Numbered from the stretch's first letter, positions 1-10,287 are shown. The stretch: DNA of 64,000 bases from Deinococcus aquaedulcis (GCF_019693445.1 NZ_JAHRBL010000001.1:571328-635327); one strand, 5' to 3'. Notes: a model not told the origin generated them from the sequence alone. Numbers and translations: made by a program.

Positions 1-779
1 CGGACGCGCTGCTCGCGGCTGCTCAGTTCGGCCTCGCGGGCGTTCCACTCGCGTTCCTGGATGTCCAGGCGCTCGGCGCGCTCACGGGTCAGCTCGGCCT
101 GTTCGGCGCGGTAGGTTTCGTCGTCCAGGCGCCGGGCAAGGTCGCGGTTATAGCGGTAGTCGGCGTCTTCGCGCTCGCGGGTGGTGGCGGCTGTCAGGTC
201 GCGCTCCTGCACAGTGCGCTCGCGGGCGTCCTGTTCCGCCAGCCACTCGCGCTGACGGGCGTCCCAGTCCTCGGCCGTTTCGGCCTGCAGGGTCTCGTAC
301 TCGGTGCGGGCCCCCTCGGCCGCCGCGTCGTACTGGGCCAGCAGCGCCGGCAGCGAGTCGTCGCTGGCCTCCAGGTCGTACAACTCTTTCAGCGCCTCGC
401 GTTCGGCCTGGGCCAGCTTCAGCACGCCCTGCAGCCCCGCCGCCTGGGCACTGAGCTGTTCCGACAGTTCGGCCAGCGTGCCCGATGCCCCGGCCTGCAA
501 CTGGGCCAGCAGCCCCAGCGCCACTTCCATGCGCCCCGGCTTGTCGTCGGGCGTGGTGGGCAGGTCCCGGCTGGTCGCAGCCATGGGCCCTTGGGCCGCC
601 TGCTGGGCCTTCTTCTGTGCCTCTCGCTGGGCTTCGCGCACCTCTTTTTCCTTCTGGTTCAGCTGGGCCTTCAGCGTGCCCACTTGCCCTTCCAGCTGGC
701 TGTACTCGGTGCTCAGGTCGTCGAAGGCTTCCAGAATCTTGGCCTTGGTGGCGGTTTCGGCGGGCCGTTTGGGGGTCAT
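1..779 (-). CDS. coiled-coil protein, partial (C-terminus beyond window)
   Basis: An open frame starts at an ATG at 779, whose ATGA overlaps the stop of the preceding gene, and runs off the left edge; at least 259 codons are visible. The protein is charged and mostly predicted helix, rich in Glu, Arg, Gln and Ala. Its second half has long stretches of ERE/ERA-type coiled coil that resemble the neighbouring protein, for example TREREDADYRYNRDLARR. There is no signal peptide, membrane segment or enzyme motif. The 4-base overlap implies translational coupling, and the similarity suggests tandem duplication. I do not recognise a named family. A structural, filament or nucleoid-associated role is possible but is inference only. 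Confidence 0.75.
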   Translation of the reverse strand, partial: MTPKRPAETATKAKILEAFDDLSTEYSQLEGQVGTLKAQLNQKEKEVREAQREAQKKAQQAAQGPMAATSRDLPTTPDDKPGRMEVALGLLAQLQAGASGTLAELSEQLSAQAAGLQGVLKLAQAEREALKELYDLEASDDSLPALLAQYDAAAEGARTEYETLQAETAEDWDARQREWLAEQDARERTVQERDLTAATTREREDADYRYNRDLARRLDDETYRAEQAELTRERAERLDIQEREWNAREAELSSREQRV

Positions 780-1741
780 GCTTCACCTCGGAAAGCGCGG
801 GCGGCGAGGCCCTGGGTCTGTTCGCTCACGCGCTGCTGCTGGGCCTGCAGTTCGGCCACCTGGGCCTCGGCCGCTGTGACGGACGCCTGCAGCGCTTCCA
901 GATGCAATTCGTAACTCTGTTTGCTGGCTTCCCACTCGCGCTCCAGCAGGTCCGAGCGGACCTTGGCGTCGGCGGTGGCCTGCCGGATGCCGTCCTCACG
1001 GGCCTTGCGAACCTCTTCTTGCAGCACCTGCGGAAAGGCTTCGACCTGGGCACGGTCCTTCTCGAACTGCTCGGCGCCCTTTTCCAGAACGGCCTCGCGC
1101 CCGCGCCAGTCGCGTTCCAGGGTCAGGCGGCGCTCGGCCAGTTCGCGCTCCTGGGCGCGGTCAGCGGCGTGCTGGGCGTCGGCGTCGTGCTGGCGCTCAC
1201 GCTGGCGGGCGTAGGTGTGGTCGGCTTCTTCCTGCTGGCGTTCGCGGGCGGTGTCCTCGCGCTCACGGCGCTCCTCGGCGGCGAATTCGGCGTCCTCGCG
1301 CTCCCAGGCGCGGCGGGCGGCCGCCTGTTCGCGCGCCAGGGCGTCCAGCTGGGCCTGATGCTCGCCGCGCAGGGTGGCCAAGCGCTCACGGCCCTCCTGC
1401 TGCAGGGCGGCCAGGGCGTCGGCGGCCACGCGCACGCGGCGCAGTTCAGCCAGTTCCTTCTGGGCGACCTCAGTGGCGGTCACCAGTTCGCTCAGCTTGG
1501 TGGCCTCGCCGGACAGCCGCTCTTCCAGTTGCGCCATCAGCGTGCCCACGGCCAGCTGCACATCGGCGGATTCGCGCACGATCCGGTCCACGGTGTGGTC
1601 GGCAGCCTGGGTCAGCAGTTCGCGGTTGCGGCGCAGTTGCTGCGCCTCGGCGCGGCTCTGGAAACGGCCCTGCGCGGCGGCCTGCTCCTGGCGCAGTTGC
1701 TTGAAGGCCCGTTGAAGGCTCTGTGCATCGTGATCGGTCAT
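776..1741 (-). CDS. coiled-coil protein, first gene of pair
   Basis: 321 aa, almost entirely predicted helix and coiled coil, with a central block of repeated E/R/Q/A-rich segments (about residues 130-230) and no Cys, signal peptide or membrane segment. The start ATG at 1741 follows a strong Shine-Dalgarno (AGGAGAGA). The stop overlaps the next gene as ATGA, so the two form an operon. The middle third resembles the downstream protein. A 17-bp palindrome resembling the Deinococcus radiation/desiccation motif lies 28 bp upstream of the start. Function is unknown. The upstream palindrome is the only regulatory hint, and a link to stress is inference. Confidence 0.8.
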   Translation of the reverse strand: MTDHDAQSLQRAFKQLRQEQAAAQGRFQSRAEAQQLRRNRELLTQAADHTVDRIVRESADVQLAVGTLMAQLEERLSGEATKLSELVTATEVAQKELAELRRVRVAADALAALQQEGRERLATLRGEHQAQLDALAREQAAARRAWEREDAEFAAEERREREDTARERQQEEADHTYARQRERQHDADAQHAADRAQERELAERRLTLERDWRGREAVLEKGAEQFEKDRAQVEAFPQVLQEEVRKAREDGIRQATADAKVRSDLLEREWEASKQSYELHLEALQASVTAAEAQVAELQAQQQRVSEQTQGLAARAFRGEA

Positions 1742-1769
1742 CTTCTCTCCTCAGAACGCAATCTCTTGA

Positions 1770-1786
1770 TTACGCTATAAGCGTAA
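1770..1786 (-). promoter_or_regulatory. 17-bp palindrome resembling the RDRM (DdrO operator)
   Basis: TTACGC-N5-GCGTAA is a perfect 6-bp inverted repeat within a 17-bp site, 28 nt before the coiled-coil operon start. The Deinococcus RDRM, as I recall it, is a 17-bp palindrome of the form TTATG-N7-CATAA. This site has the same length and outer bases, and most differences are transitions. A possible TTGCAC box (1804-1809) 18 nt from TACGCT would place the site over the -10 region. Whether DdrO binds it is unproven. Confidence 0.4.
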
Positions 1787-2129
1787 CAGGTCTGGCTCGT
1801 TTTGTGCAAGAGCTCACAGTGGAAGAGGGTAGAGGCTGGGGGCTGGCCCCGCCACCAAGGTTGACCAGCCAGAACTGGACAGTGCCGCAGCCAGAGGGAA
1901 AGGTGTGCTGCCAGGGGCAAGAGCTTGATTCGAAGTGCCATGACCTGACGTTCACCCGCCAGAGAAGCGTGGGCCTGCCATAGCACGTGTGGCAGGGGCT
2001 TCGGCTTCTACCTCGCCGTTACGCGGTTACCGGATCGGGGCCGTCTCTGTCGCGGGGTTGGGCCGGCTTCTGAAGCGTTGGATGGCACCCAGCTCCACTT
2101 GCGGCCACCCACTGTCTTGCCAGCAGAAA

Positions 2130-2155
2130 CGGCCAAGGCATAGAGTCCTTGGCCG
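2130..2155. other. 9-bp perfect hairpin
   Basis: CGGCCAAGG and CCTTGGCCG pair perfectly around an 8-nt loop. No T-run follows on either strand, so it is not a classical intrinsic terminator. It lies in the 620-base gene-poor stretch between the coiled-coil operon and lepA. From 1800 to 2130 I see no gene or other recognisable element. Confidence 0.4.
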
Positions 2156-2185
2156 CCTGCGCTGCTGTGGGCGCTCTTTCCTGTT

Positions 2186-2364
2186 CTACGGACTGCCGTT
2201 CATTTCCGGAACATCCAGAGAAGAGCTGGATGTTCCCCGCCTTCGGCGCTGTTCCAGCCCAATTCCCGGACATCCGTCCTTTTTCCCTCTCTGCTCCGCA
2301 GCTCTGCGAGTCCCTCCGGTCGGAAAAATGCCGTCACGCCTGACGGAACTTTTCGGAAGCCGTG
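2186..2364 (-). repeat. 178-bp dispersed repeat, copy 1 (after lepA)
   Basis: First of three copies of a ~178-bp repeat (others at 27490-27667 and 32919-33095). In lepA sense it starts right after the TAA stop. It contains a CCGTCA-GGCG-TGACGG hairpin followed by TTTTT, a second perfect 11-bp stem (GGAACATCCAG / CTGGATGTTCC, 7-nt loop), and ends near TACGGACTGCC. The outer ends form an imperfect inverted repeat (TACGGACTGCCG versus CACGGCTTCCG). The element has no ORF and resembles a MITE or the small non-coding repeats of Deinococcus. Confidence 0.8.
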
Positions 2365-4170
<1,806 letters not shown>

Positions 4171-4177
4171 ACAGGCC

Positions 4178-4275
4178 AGTCTAGCGGGCGCCGGGCGGGG
4201 GCGCAGTGTGCGGGGTTCCGGGCGCCGCAAGAAGCGCATTTTCGCTGGCCGCAGGCGCAGGCGTGCGCCTATGCT
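4178..4275. promoter_or_regulatory. divergent leaderless promoters of lepA and the M28 peptidase gene
   Basis: On the minus strand TAGACT (4178-4183) lies 7 nt before the lepA GTG. On the plus strand TATGCT (4270-4275) lies 7 nt before the peptidase ATG. Both fit a -10 box whose transcript would start at the initiation codon. No good -35 box is visible for either gene. Confidence 0.6.
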
Positions 4276-4282
4276 GGCCCGC

Positions 4283-5620
4283 ATGTTCCCCCGCACCCGT
4301 GCGCTGCCCACCCGCCCGGCCATTCCCCTCTGGAAAATCCTGCTGCCCGCGCTGCTGGTGCTGGGCCTGGGGTGGTGGGCTTACCGCTGGATCACCCGGC
4401 CCACCAACCCGCCCCTGCAAGCGGGCGCGCAGCAGGGCACCGTGGCGGAAGACTGGGCCCGCCTGCGCGCCTTTGGACCCCGGGCACCTGGGCAGCGCGG
4501 CCACGGGCAGACCCTGGACTGGGCCCAGGCGCAGCTGACGGCCCTGGGCTACCGCGTAACCCGCCAGAACTTTCCGGCCCGCGTGCTGGAGGATCTGGGT
4601 GCCGAGGTGCGCGCCCCGGGCCTCACCGTGCGCGGCCAGACCCTGTACGGCGCGCAGGGCGGCGATCAGGAAGGCGAACTGGTGCGCATTGCCCCGGGGG
4701 CCACCGCCGAACAACTGGAGGCCCTGAACATCCTGGGCAAACTGGCAATCACCACCTGTCCGCCCGGGCCCTGGGCCCCGCTGGCCGACGCGGTGGTGCA
4801 GGCGGGCGGCTTGGGGCTGGCCATCGTGAACGACTGCGCGCAGCCGCCGCCCTTCAGCCGGGTGGACCGCACCGTTCTGCCGCTGCTGGCCGTGTCTGCC
4901 CCGGACGGCGCGGCGCTGCTGGCGCGCGTGGGGCAGCGCGTGACTTTCCGGGCCACCACCCGGGAGCGGGCGGCCAAGGCGACCAACCTCATTGCGGCGC
5001 GGGTGGAGGCCAGCCCCGACGTGCTGTTCGGCGCGCACCTAGACAGCCTGCCGATCAGCCCCGGCGCCAACGACAATGCCAGCGGCGTGCTGGCGGTGCT
5101 GGACCTCGCCCGGCGCGCGGCGGGCACCCCCCTGGCCGAGCGCGCGTGGTTCGTGCTGTTCGACGATGAGGAAACGGGCCTGAACGGCAGCCGGCTGTTC
5201 GTGCGCGCCTACAGCTACCCCCTGCGCCAGACGCGCGCCATGCTGAACCTGGACATGGTGGGCGTGGCCGCCCAGCCGCTGGGGGTGGCTCCCCACGAAG
5301 AACTGCGGCCCCTGGTGCGCCGCGTGGCCCCGGGCCTGCGCCTGTTCGAAGACGAGGCGCAGAGCACGCGCGAGACCTTTGGCCGCACGCTGGCGGTGAC
5401 CGGCCGCAGCGACCACGCCGCCTTCAAACCGCTGGGCGTGCGCACCCTGTTTCTGACCCGGGGCCTGGACCGCCACTACCACAGCGCCGACGACAAGGCC
5501 CTGTCCCCAGCCCTGGTGACCGCCGCCGCTGACACCGCCGCGCAACTGGCCCAGGCGGTGCTGGCCGCGCCCTGGACCCCGCGCGAGCCTTGCGGGATCA
5601 CCGGGCGTAACTGCCGCTAA
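4283..5620 (+). CDS. M28-family zinc aminopeptidase, membrane-anchored
   Basis: 445 aa. A signal anchor (about residues 15-32, Leu-rich) is followed by an M28 peptidase fold. Visible metal-site motifs are AHLDSLP (H252, D254), NDNASG (D264), FDDEETG (Glu pair near 296), NLDMVG (D324) and the C-terminal DRHYHSADD histidine. A PA-like insert lies at about 110-200. It probably removes N-terminal residues from peptides outside the cytoplasmic membrane. The start ATG 4283 has TATGCT 7 nt upstream (leaderless); longer in-frame starts would overlap lepA and encode Arg-rich junk. It is likely monocistronic. The exact substrate is unknown. Confidence 0.9.
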   Translation: MFPRTRALPTRPAIPLWKILLPALLVLGLGWWAYRWITRPTNPPLQAGAQQGTVAEDWARLRAFGPRAPGQRGHGQTLDWAQAQLTALGYRVTRQNFPARVLEDLGAEVRAPGLTVRGQTLYGAQGGDQEGELVRIAPGATAEQLEALNILGKLAITTCPPGPWAPLADAVVQAGGLGLAIVNDCAQPPPFSRVDRTVLPLLAVSAPDGAALLARVGQRVTFRATTRERAAKATNLIAARVEASPDVLFGAHLDSLPISPGANDNASGVLAVLDLARRAAGTPLAERAWFVLFDDEETGLNGSRLFVRAYSYPLRQTRAMLNLDMVGVAAQPLGVAPHEELRPLVRRVAPGLRLFEDEAQSTRETFGRTLAVTGRSDHAAFKPLGVRTLFLTRGLDRHYHSADDKALSPALVTAAADTAAQLAQAVLAAPWTPREPCGITGRNCR

Positions 5621-5668
5621 AGATCACCCACGGTTCCCCTGCCAGTGGAAGTGTTAACTTTCTGGCAT

Positions 5669-6352
5669 ATGCCATGGGTGTCGCTGTTCTGGGGCCTGCG
5701 GGCAGTCCTGCTGGCGGGCCTGATGGGCTGCGCCGCGTCCCCGCTGCCCCCCGCCGAGGCCGACGGCACCGTGATCTATCCCCCGGCCGCCGGCACCGCA
5801 GTGCTGAGCGCGGACCTGGACACCGATCAGGACATTGCGCGCGCCAGTGTCGCCGCCGATGGCCGCTACCGCCTGACCCTGCCCAGCCCGCCGCCGCACC
5901 TGGGCACCCCGGCGACGCGGCTGGCCCAGCAGTACCCCGCCAGCGTGCAGGGGGTGCAGTGCCAGGGGCCCCTGACCCTGGCGCCGGCCGCCACCCGGCT
6001 GCTGCTGGTGCGCGCCGGGCGCTTTTTGCTGGGCGAGCAGATCACTGGCCGCCTGAGCCCGGCGACCTCGGCGGTCACGCTGCAGGCCCGGCCGCTGAAC
6101 GTGGTGCTGACGGTGCGGCAATTCGTGTATGCCGACCGCGCGGCCAGCTTCAGTGCGGCACAGACCTGCACCTTTACGCTGACAGGTGGGCAGGTGCAGC
6201 CCGGCACAGTGCAGGGCACCCTGACCCTGGCGCGGGGCTGGAACACCCTGGTCACCCGCACCGAACAGACGGATGCGGGCTTGGCGATCACCCTCAGCGC
6301 CAGCGCTACCCTGCGCGGCGTGGACTGGCATTACCTGCCCCTGCCCCGCTGA
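5669..6352 (+). CDS. putative lipoprotein, unknown function
   Basis: 227 aa from ATG 5669. The N-terminus MPWVSLFWGLRAVLLAGLMGC has a hydrophobic core and a lipobox-like LMGC, so it is probably a lipoprotein. The rest is β-rich with many Thr/Leu repeats and two further Cys residues, and no recognised domain. TAACTT sits 8 nt before the ATG, consistent with a leaderless start; an in-frame GTG at 5645 lies upstream of that box. It follows the peptidase gene by about 50 bp, in the same direction but with its own promoter. I do not recognise a family. Confidence 0.65.
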   Translation: MPWVSLFWGLRAVLLAGLMGCAASPLPPAEADGTVIYPPAAGTAVLSADLDTDQDIARASVAADGRYRLTLPSPPPHLGTPATRLAQQYPASVQGVQCQGPLTLAPAATRLLLVRAGRFLLGEQITGRLSPATSAVTLQARPLNVVLTVRQFVYADRAASFSAAQTCTFTLTGGQVQPGTVQGTLTLARGWNTLVTRTEQTDAGLAITLSASATLRGVDWHYLPLPR

Positions 6353-6600
6353 GCCGAGGGTTGAATAGGCTTTGACCCGTCAGCCGAAGAGATGGAAAAT
6401 CCCGTGTGAGGAGGCTGGCGGTTGGAGCACTCGCTGCCCTCAGGTGCACGGGGCGGCATCAGGTCCAGCGTGAGTCTTCCCAGCTACCCGGCCTAAAACC
6501 TGTTCGTGCCCTCGCGCCTTCAGACGTGGACGGCCCTCCTCATACCCTCCAGGCCATGCAGCGGATGTGTCCTGTTGCCCGGCACCCCTACGCTGTCCCC

Positions 6601-7419
6601 ATGTCCCGTTCCCTGGCCTACTTCACCGACCTCGCGCTGCGCCGCCAGGAAGGCAGTCTGATCGAAAGCGGTCCTGGCGCCGTGGTGGTGCGCTCGCCGC
6701 AGAATCCTACTTTCTGGTGGGGCAACTTTCTGCTGATGCCGGCCCCGCCACAGCCCGGGGCCCTGGCGCGCTGGGAGGCCGCTTTTGTGTCGGCGCATCC
6801 CCAGGCGGCCCACCGCACGTTTGGTATTGATACCTCGGGCACCGATGAGGGCGCGGCCGACGAGTTCCGCGCCGCTGGCTACGACGTACGCGCCGACACC
6901 GTGCTGACCACCGGGCGGACCGTGCCCCCCACAAGACTGAACCGCGACGCCCAGCTGCGCCCCCTGCAGGGCGACGCCGACTGGGCCGCCGCCTTGGCCC
7001 TGCGCCTCGCCGTGAACGCCGCCGAGGCCCACCCCCACGAGCCGGAAGGCTACCGGGTTTTCGCCCAGCGCAAACTGGCCGCTTACCGGGCGGTGCAGGC
7101 GGCCGGCCAGGGCGCCATGTTCGGGGCCTTTGACGAGCAGGGGAACATGCTCAGCGGTCTGGGCATTTTTGATGCTGGAGACGGGGTTGCCCGCTACCAG
7201 AGCGTCGAGACGCACCCCGAGGCCCGCTCGCGGGGGCTGGCAGGCACCCTGGTGCACGCGGCTGGCGAGTGGGCGCGCGGGGCGCTGGGCACCCGGACCC
7301 TGGTGATCGTGGCCGATCCCGAGTACCACGCCCAGGCCCTGTATGAGCGCGTGGGCTTTCGCCCCACAGAACGGCAGCTGGCCATCGAGCGGCCACCGGG
7401 GGCTGGGGCTGAGCCATGA
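6601..7419 (+). CDS. GNAT-family N-acetyltransferase
   Basis: 272 aa. The C-terminal half carries the GNAT fold: a β4 strand followed by the acetyl-CoA loop SVETHPEARSRGLAGTLV (R/Q-x-x-G-x-A variant) and the closing ALYERVGFRPTER motif. The N-terminal half (residues 1-110) is an extra, possibly degenerate GNAT domain. ATG 6601 is chosen because TACGCT lies 6 nt before it; the frame upstream to 6406 has no conserved character. The substrate cannot be inferred. Its stop lies inside one arm of a low-complexity inverted repeat. Confidence 0.85.
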   Translation: MSRSLAYFTDLALRRQEGSLIESGPGAVVVRSPQNPTFWWGNFLLMPAPPQPGALARWEAAFVSAHPQAAHRTFGIDTSGTDEGAADEFRAAGYDVRADTVLTTGRTVPPTRLNRDAQLRPLQGDADWAAALALRLAVNAAEAHPHEPEGYRVFAQRKLAAYRAVQAAGQGAMFGAFDEQGNMLSGLGIFDAGDGVARYQSVETHPEARSRGLAGTLVHAAGEWARGALGTRTLVIVADPEYHAQALYERVGFRPTERQLAIERPPGAGAEP

Positions 7420-7627
7420 GCTCTGAGCTATGGGCCATGAGGGAAAGGGCAGTGGGGGAGACCGGGGCGATGGTGCAGTAAGGACTGGCGCCTGAACGCT
7501 GCGCTCCGGGCGTGCCAGTTGCACCGACGTTACGGTGAGTGCGAGGGATATCCTCGCGCTTTCCCCCGATGTGTGCCCCTGCGCCCTTGGCCCATAGCCC
7601 ATGGCTCAGAGCCCAGAGCCCAGAGCC
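7411..7627. repeat. paired low-complexity inverted arms (GCCATGAG/GGGCTATG type)
   Basis: The left arm at 7411-7440 and the right arm at 7588-7627 are built from variants of GAGCCATGAGC and CTATGGGCC. They share a perfect 10-bp inverted core, CTATGGGCCA (7428-7437) and TGGCCCATAG (7588-7597). Together they could form a long interrupted hairpin between the convergent acetyltransferase and MOSC genes. The intervening 150 bases hold no gene that I can support. Confidence 0.55.
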
Positions 7628-7633
7628 TTCCCC

Positions 7634-8176
7634 CTACACCCGCACCAGCCGCTCGTGCGGTTCGGGGGGCAAGGTCACCACCACCGGGTCGCCGGGGCGC
7701 GCTTCGCCGTCCTGGCACACCACGGCCATCACCCCCGCGCGAAAGACCGGTTGTCCGGCCTCATCCTGACCCACCAGTTCTTTTAACAGCCCCGGCTGAA
7801 AGGCGTCGATCTGCGCGCAGGGGTTGCGCAGGCCGGTCAGTTCCACCACTGCGTCCGTGCCAAGGGCCAGCCGGGTGCCGCGCGGCAGCGCCAGCAGGTT
7901 CAACCCCCGGGTGGTCACGTTCTCGCCCAGGTCGGCAGGTTGCACGTGGAAGCCCTGGGCAGCCAGGTCATCAAACAGTTCGGCGTGGATCAGGTGCACC
8001 TGGCGCAGGTTGGGCTGCGTGGGGTCGGCCCGCACGCGCGAGCGGTGTTGAACCGTCAGACCCGCGTGGGCGTCGCCCTGCACGCCCAGGCCGGCCAGCA
8101 GCGTGACTGCAGGCTGTGGGGCCTTGCTGAAGCGGTGTTCGTCGTCGCGGGCCACCCCGATCACTGTGCCGGTCAT
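7634..8176 (-). CDS. MOSC-domain protein
   Basis: 180 aa. MOSC-type core: an early GDAHAG loop, the LGENVTTRGLNL motif, and LTGLRNPCAQIDAFQ with the conserved cysteine expected to bind a sulfur or molybdenum cofactor ligand. MOSC proteins carry sulfur or handle molybdopterin; the YiiM type reduces N-hydroxylated bases, but the specific role here is unknown. The start ATG 8176 lies 7 nt after the rnhB stop in the same operon. Longer in-frame starts would run into rnhB. A moaB gene elsewhere in the window shows that molybdenum cofactor synthesis exists in this organism. Confidence 0.88.
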   Translation of the reverse strand: MTGTVIGVARDDEHRFSKAPQPAVTLLAGLGVQGDAHAGLTVQHRSRVRADPTQPNLRQVHLIHAELFDDLAAQGFHVQPADLGENVTTRGLNLLALPRGTRLALGTDAVVELTGLRNPCAQIDAFQPGLLKELVGQDEAGQPVFRAGVMAVVCQDGEARPGDPVVVTLPPEPHERLVRV

Positions 8177-8183
8177 GGGGTCA

Positions 8184-8834
8184 TCATGCCCCGCCTTCGC
8201 GCAGCAGGGGTTCGCCCTGGCCCAGCAGGGCGCGAATGGGCGCAAACGAGCGCCGGTGCACCGGACTAACCCCCAGCGCCTGCAGGGCTGCGCGGTGGGC
8301 CGGGGCGCCGTAGCCTTTATGGCCTGCAAAGCCGTAGCCCGGGTACTGTTTATCCAGTTCAGTCATCAGGCAGTCACGCTCGGTCTTGGCCAGCAGGCTG
8401 GCCGCCGCCACCGAATAACTCAGGGCGTCGGCGCGGGGCGGCGCACTGATGGGCAGCCCGGCCCGTAGCTTCAGGTAATCGGTGACCAGGGCCTGCGGGG
8501 GCGGGTCCAGGCGGGCCAGGGCGCGCAGGGCGGCGGCGTGCGTGGCGCCCAGGATATTTAGCTCGTCAATCTCGGCCGGCCACGCGTGCTCCACGGCGTA
8601 GGTCAGCGCCACTTCGCGCACCTGCCCCGCCAGGGTCTCGCGCTGCGCCGCCGACAGCTGCTTGCTGTCGCGGAAGGGGTACTCGGTGGCCAGCCCGGGC
8701 AGAATGACGGCCGCCACCGTCACGGGGCCCGCCCAGGCGCCGCGCCCGGCCTCGTCCACCCCGGCCACCCGGAAATAGCCGCGCCGCCAGTGCTCGCGTT
8801 CAAAGGACCAGTCGGGGGTAACGGAAACGGGCAT
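8184..8834 (-). CDS. rnhB: ribonuclease HII
   Basis: 216 aa, the normal length for RNase HII, which nicks RNA/DNA hybrids 5' of ribonucleotides. Visible are the signature VAGVDEAGRGAWAGPV near residues 23-38 (catalytic Asp-Glu), DSKQLS, and YSVAAASLLAKTERD with its downstream acidic residue. TACCCT lies 6 nt before ATG 8834, consistent with leaderless transcription. It is the first gene of a two-gene operon with the MOSC protein. Upstream, 8835-9055 contains no gene; a frame at 8947-9156 overlaps the next gene antisense and is not credible. Confidence 0.95.
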   Translation of the reverse strand: MPVSVTPDWSFEREHWRRGYFRVAGVDEAGRGAWAGPVTVAAVILPGLATEYPFRDSKQLSAAQRETLAGQVREVALTYAVEHAWPAEIDELNILGATHAAALRALARLDPPPQALVTDYLKLRAGLPISAPPRADALSYSVAAASLLAKTERDCLMTELDKQYPGYGFAGHKGYGAPAHRAALQALGVSPVHRRSFAPIRALLGQGEPLLREGGA

Positions 8835-9055
8835 GGGCGTAGGGTAGCGGGGAAGGGAATGTTTGGGGGCGTGGCGTCGCGTGGCGGTTTATCTCTGATC
8901 CCAGCGAAAGGAGAGAAAGCAAAAGCGGCGTAGCCTTCTCGGAGCGTTGAAGGCAGCCCTTGCGCTTGGTGCGGTGGCGTGGGTGTTCTGCCCCTGTTCC
9001 CTGGAGAAACCTGTGGCGCGGTGTGCGCCGCCAGTGGCCGAGCCGCCTCCAGCCA

Positions 9056-10129
9056 TTACCCCGCCAGCCCCAGCTGCTCGTTCAGCCGCCGTGCAAAGCG
9101 GTCGGTGCCGTTTCTGGCGTCAAAGCGGGCAGCCAGGGCCTGCGCCTCACGGGTGAAGTGGCTGGCCAGCATCTCGGGGCGGTAGGTCCGGTCCTCGCGG
9201 AAGAGGGCAAAGGTGCGCGGCAGGAGCAGGGTCTGGGGGCCACGGCCTTCGAGCGCCCGCCACAGGGCCGCGCTCGCGCCCAGAAAGCTCAGGAGGTCCA
9301 GCGGCGAGCGGATGCCCAGCGCCAGGTCAAGATGTTCGGCCCAGACGGTCAGGGCGCTGTCCAGTTCCCCCACCGCCACGAGGTAGGTGATGTGGTGGGC
9401 GATGGTCTGGATGAAGTTGCGGTCCAGGCGGGCCAGCCGCAGGCCCTCGTCGTGGGCGGCCCTGGCGTCGTCCTGCTGACCAAGGCGCAAGAGCGGCTGC
9501 AGGAGGTTAGCGTGCGTCACGGTGGGCACATCGTGGCAGCTCATGCCCTGCTCAATGATCTCGCGGCCCAGCTTCACGGCGGCGGCGGGGTTGCCGCGTT
9601 CGGTGTAGTAGTCCATCAGCTTGTTCTGCTCGCAGGCGGGGCAGTCGCTCAGGGGATCGCGGGGCAGGGCCCGCCACGCCAGAAAGGCCCGCTGCGCCTC
9701 TGCCCGGTCGCCCACATGGGTGGCCACGTTCAGGCGGTGATAGGCGGCGTAGTGCGCACCCGAACCGAAGGCCTGTGCGCGCCGCTCGAAGTCGGCCTGC
9801 AGCTTGGCCAGCTGCGACAGAGAAAATTCCGGGTTGTCCAGGCTGCCGTTCAGAATCCACTTGTACATCCACATCATCTGGTAGCCGTGGTGGCCGAACT
9901 CAGCGGGGTGGCGGTCAAAGGTGCCCAGCAGCCACGCAAAATGAATCAGCGCCCGGTCGGGAAAGCCGCTGAAGGTGGCGGCGCGCACCAGCGCCGTGCG
10001 GGCACGGAACCCCGCCTCGCGGTCCCGCTGGCTGTCCGCCAGCCGCGCGGCCTGCGTCAGAAAGCCCAGCGCGCCTTCCTCTGAATCCTGCGCTCCGGCC
10101 AGTGCCATCAGTTCGTCTACAGTGTTCAT
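9056..10129 (-). CDS. helical-repeat (TPR-like) protein of unknown function
   Basis: 357 aa, soluble, and entirely helical with paired helices rich in Ala/Leu/Arg spaced like TPR or HAT repeats (for example about residues 45-75, 125-165 and 190-260). A CPACEQ motif near residue 160 and a lone Cys near 196 are the only cysteines. A Shine-Dalgarno (AGAGGA) precedes ATG 10129. It lies 200 bp downstream of the HSP90-family gene on the same strand. TPR proteins are common HSP90 partners, but the link here rests on position alone. Confidence 0.75.
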   Translation of the reverse strand: MNTVDELMALAGAQDSEEGALGFLTQAARLADSQRDREAGFRARTALVRAATFSGFPDRALIHFAWLLGTFDRHPAEFGHHGYQMMWMYKWILNGSLDNPEFSLSQLAKLQADFERRAQAFGSGAHYAAYHRLNVATHVGDRAEAQRAFLAWRALPRDPLSDCPACEQNKLMDYYTERGNPAAAVKLGREIIEQGMSCHDVPTVTHANLLQPLLRLGQQDDARAAHDEGLRLARLDRNFIQTIAHHITYLVAVGELDSALTVWAEHLDLALGIRSPLDLLSFLGASAALWRALEGRGPQTLLLPRTFALFREDRTYRPEMLASHFTREAQALAARFDARNGTDRFARRLNEQLGLAG

Positions 10130-10144
10130 GGTGTTCCTCTGCGG

Positions 10145-10185
10145 GGCAGAAGGCGGTTTGGGCCACCGGCCTTCAGCCTTCTGCC
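10145..10185. other. 10-bp perfect inverted repeat
   Basis: GGCAGAAGGC (10145-10154) pairs with GCCTTCTGCC (10176-10185) around a 21-nt loop, just upstream of the repeat-protein gene. A similar GCAGAAAGCAGAT hairpin follows malQ at 53504-53551. It may be a transcript-stabilising or attenuating hairpin; there is no T-run. Confidence 0.4.
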
Positions 10186-10287
10186 ATCCGCCTCACAGCT
10201 GTATTCCGTTCCGTTGAGGGGAGGGAAGTATCCCCCCTCAACTCCACTCCAACCGCTGTCTGTCGCGGTCACTCGCTCCGCTCGCCC

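Noticed and set aside
485..1780. Plus-strand 431-codon frame opposite the coiled-coil genes
   Set aside because: Shadow of the minus-strand coiled coils; its Leu/Gly-rich text mirrors the GAG/CAG codons. The minus frames have a Shine-Dalgarno and an ATGA overlap.
1800..2130. Search for tRNA or structured RNA in the gap before lepA
   Set aside because: No tRNA-like cloverleaf or conserved loops were seen; only a simple hairpin at 2130-2155.
4171..4323. N-terminal extension of LepA by 51 residues
   Set aside because: The extension is Arg/Pro-rich, and the family starts at [21 protein letters not shown] positions the mRNA start at GTG 4170.
8947..9156. Small plus-strand ORF with a signal-peptide-like start
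   Set aside because: Overlaps the end of the helical-repeat gene antisense, has no ribosome site, and ends in shadow-like Pro/Arg text.
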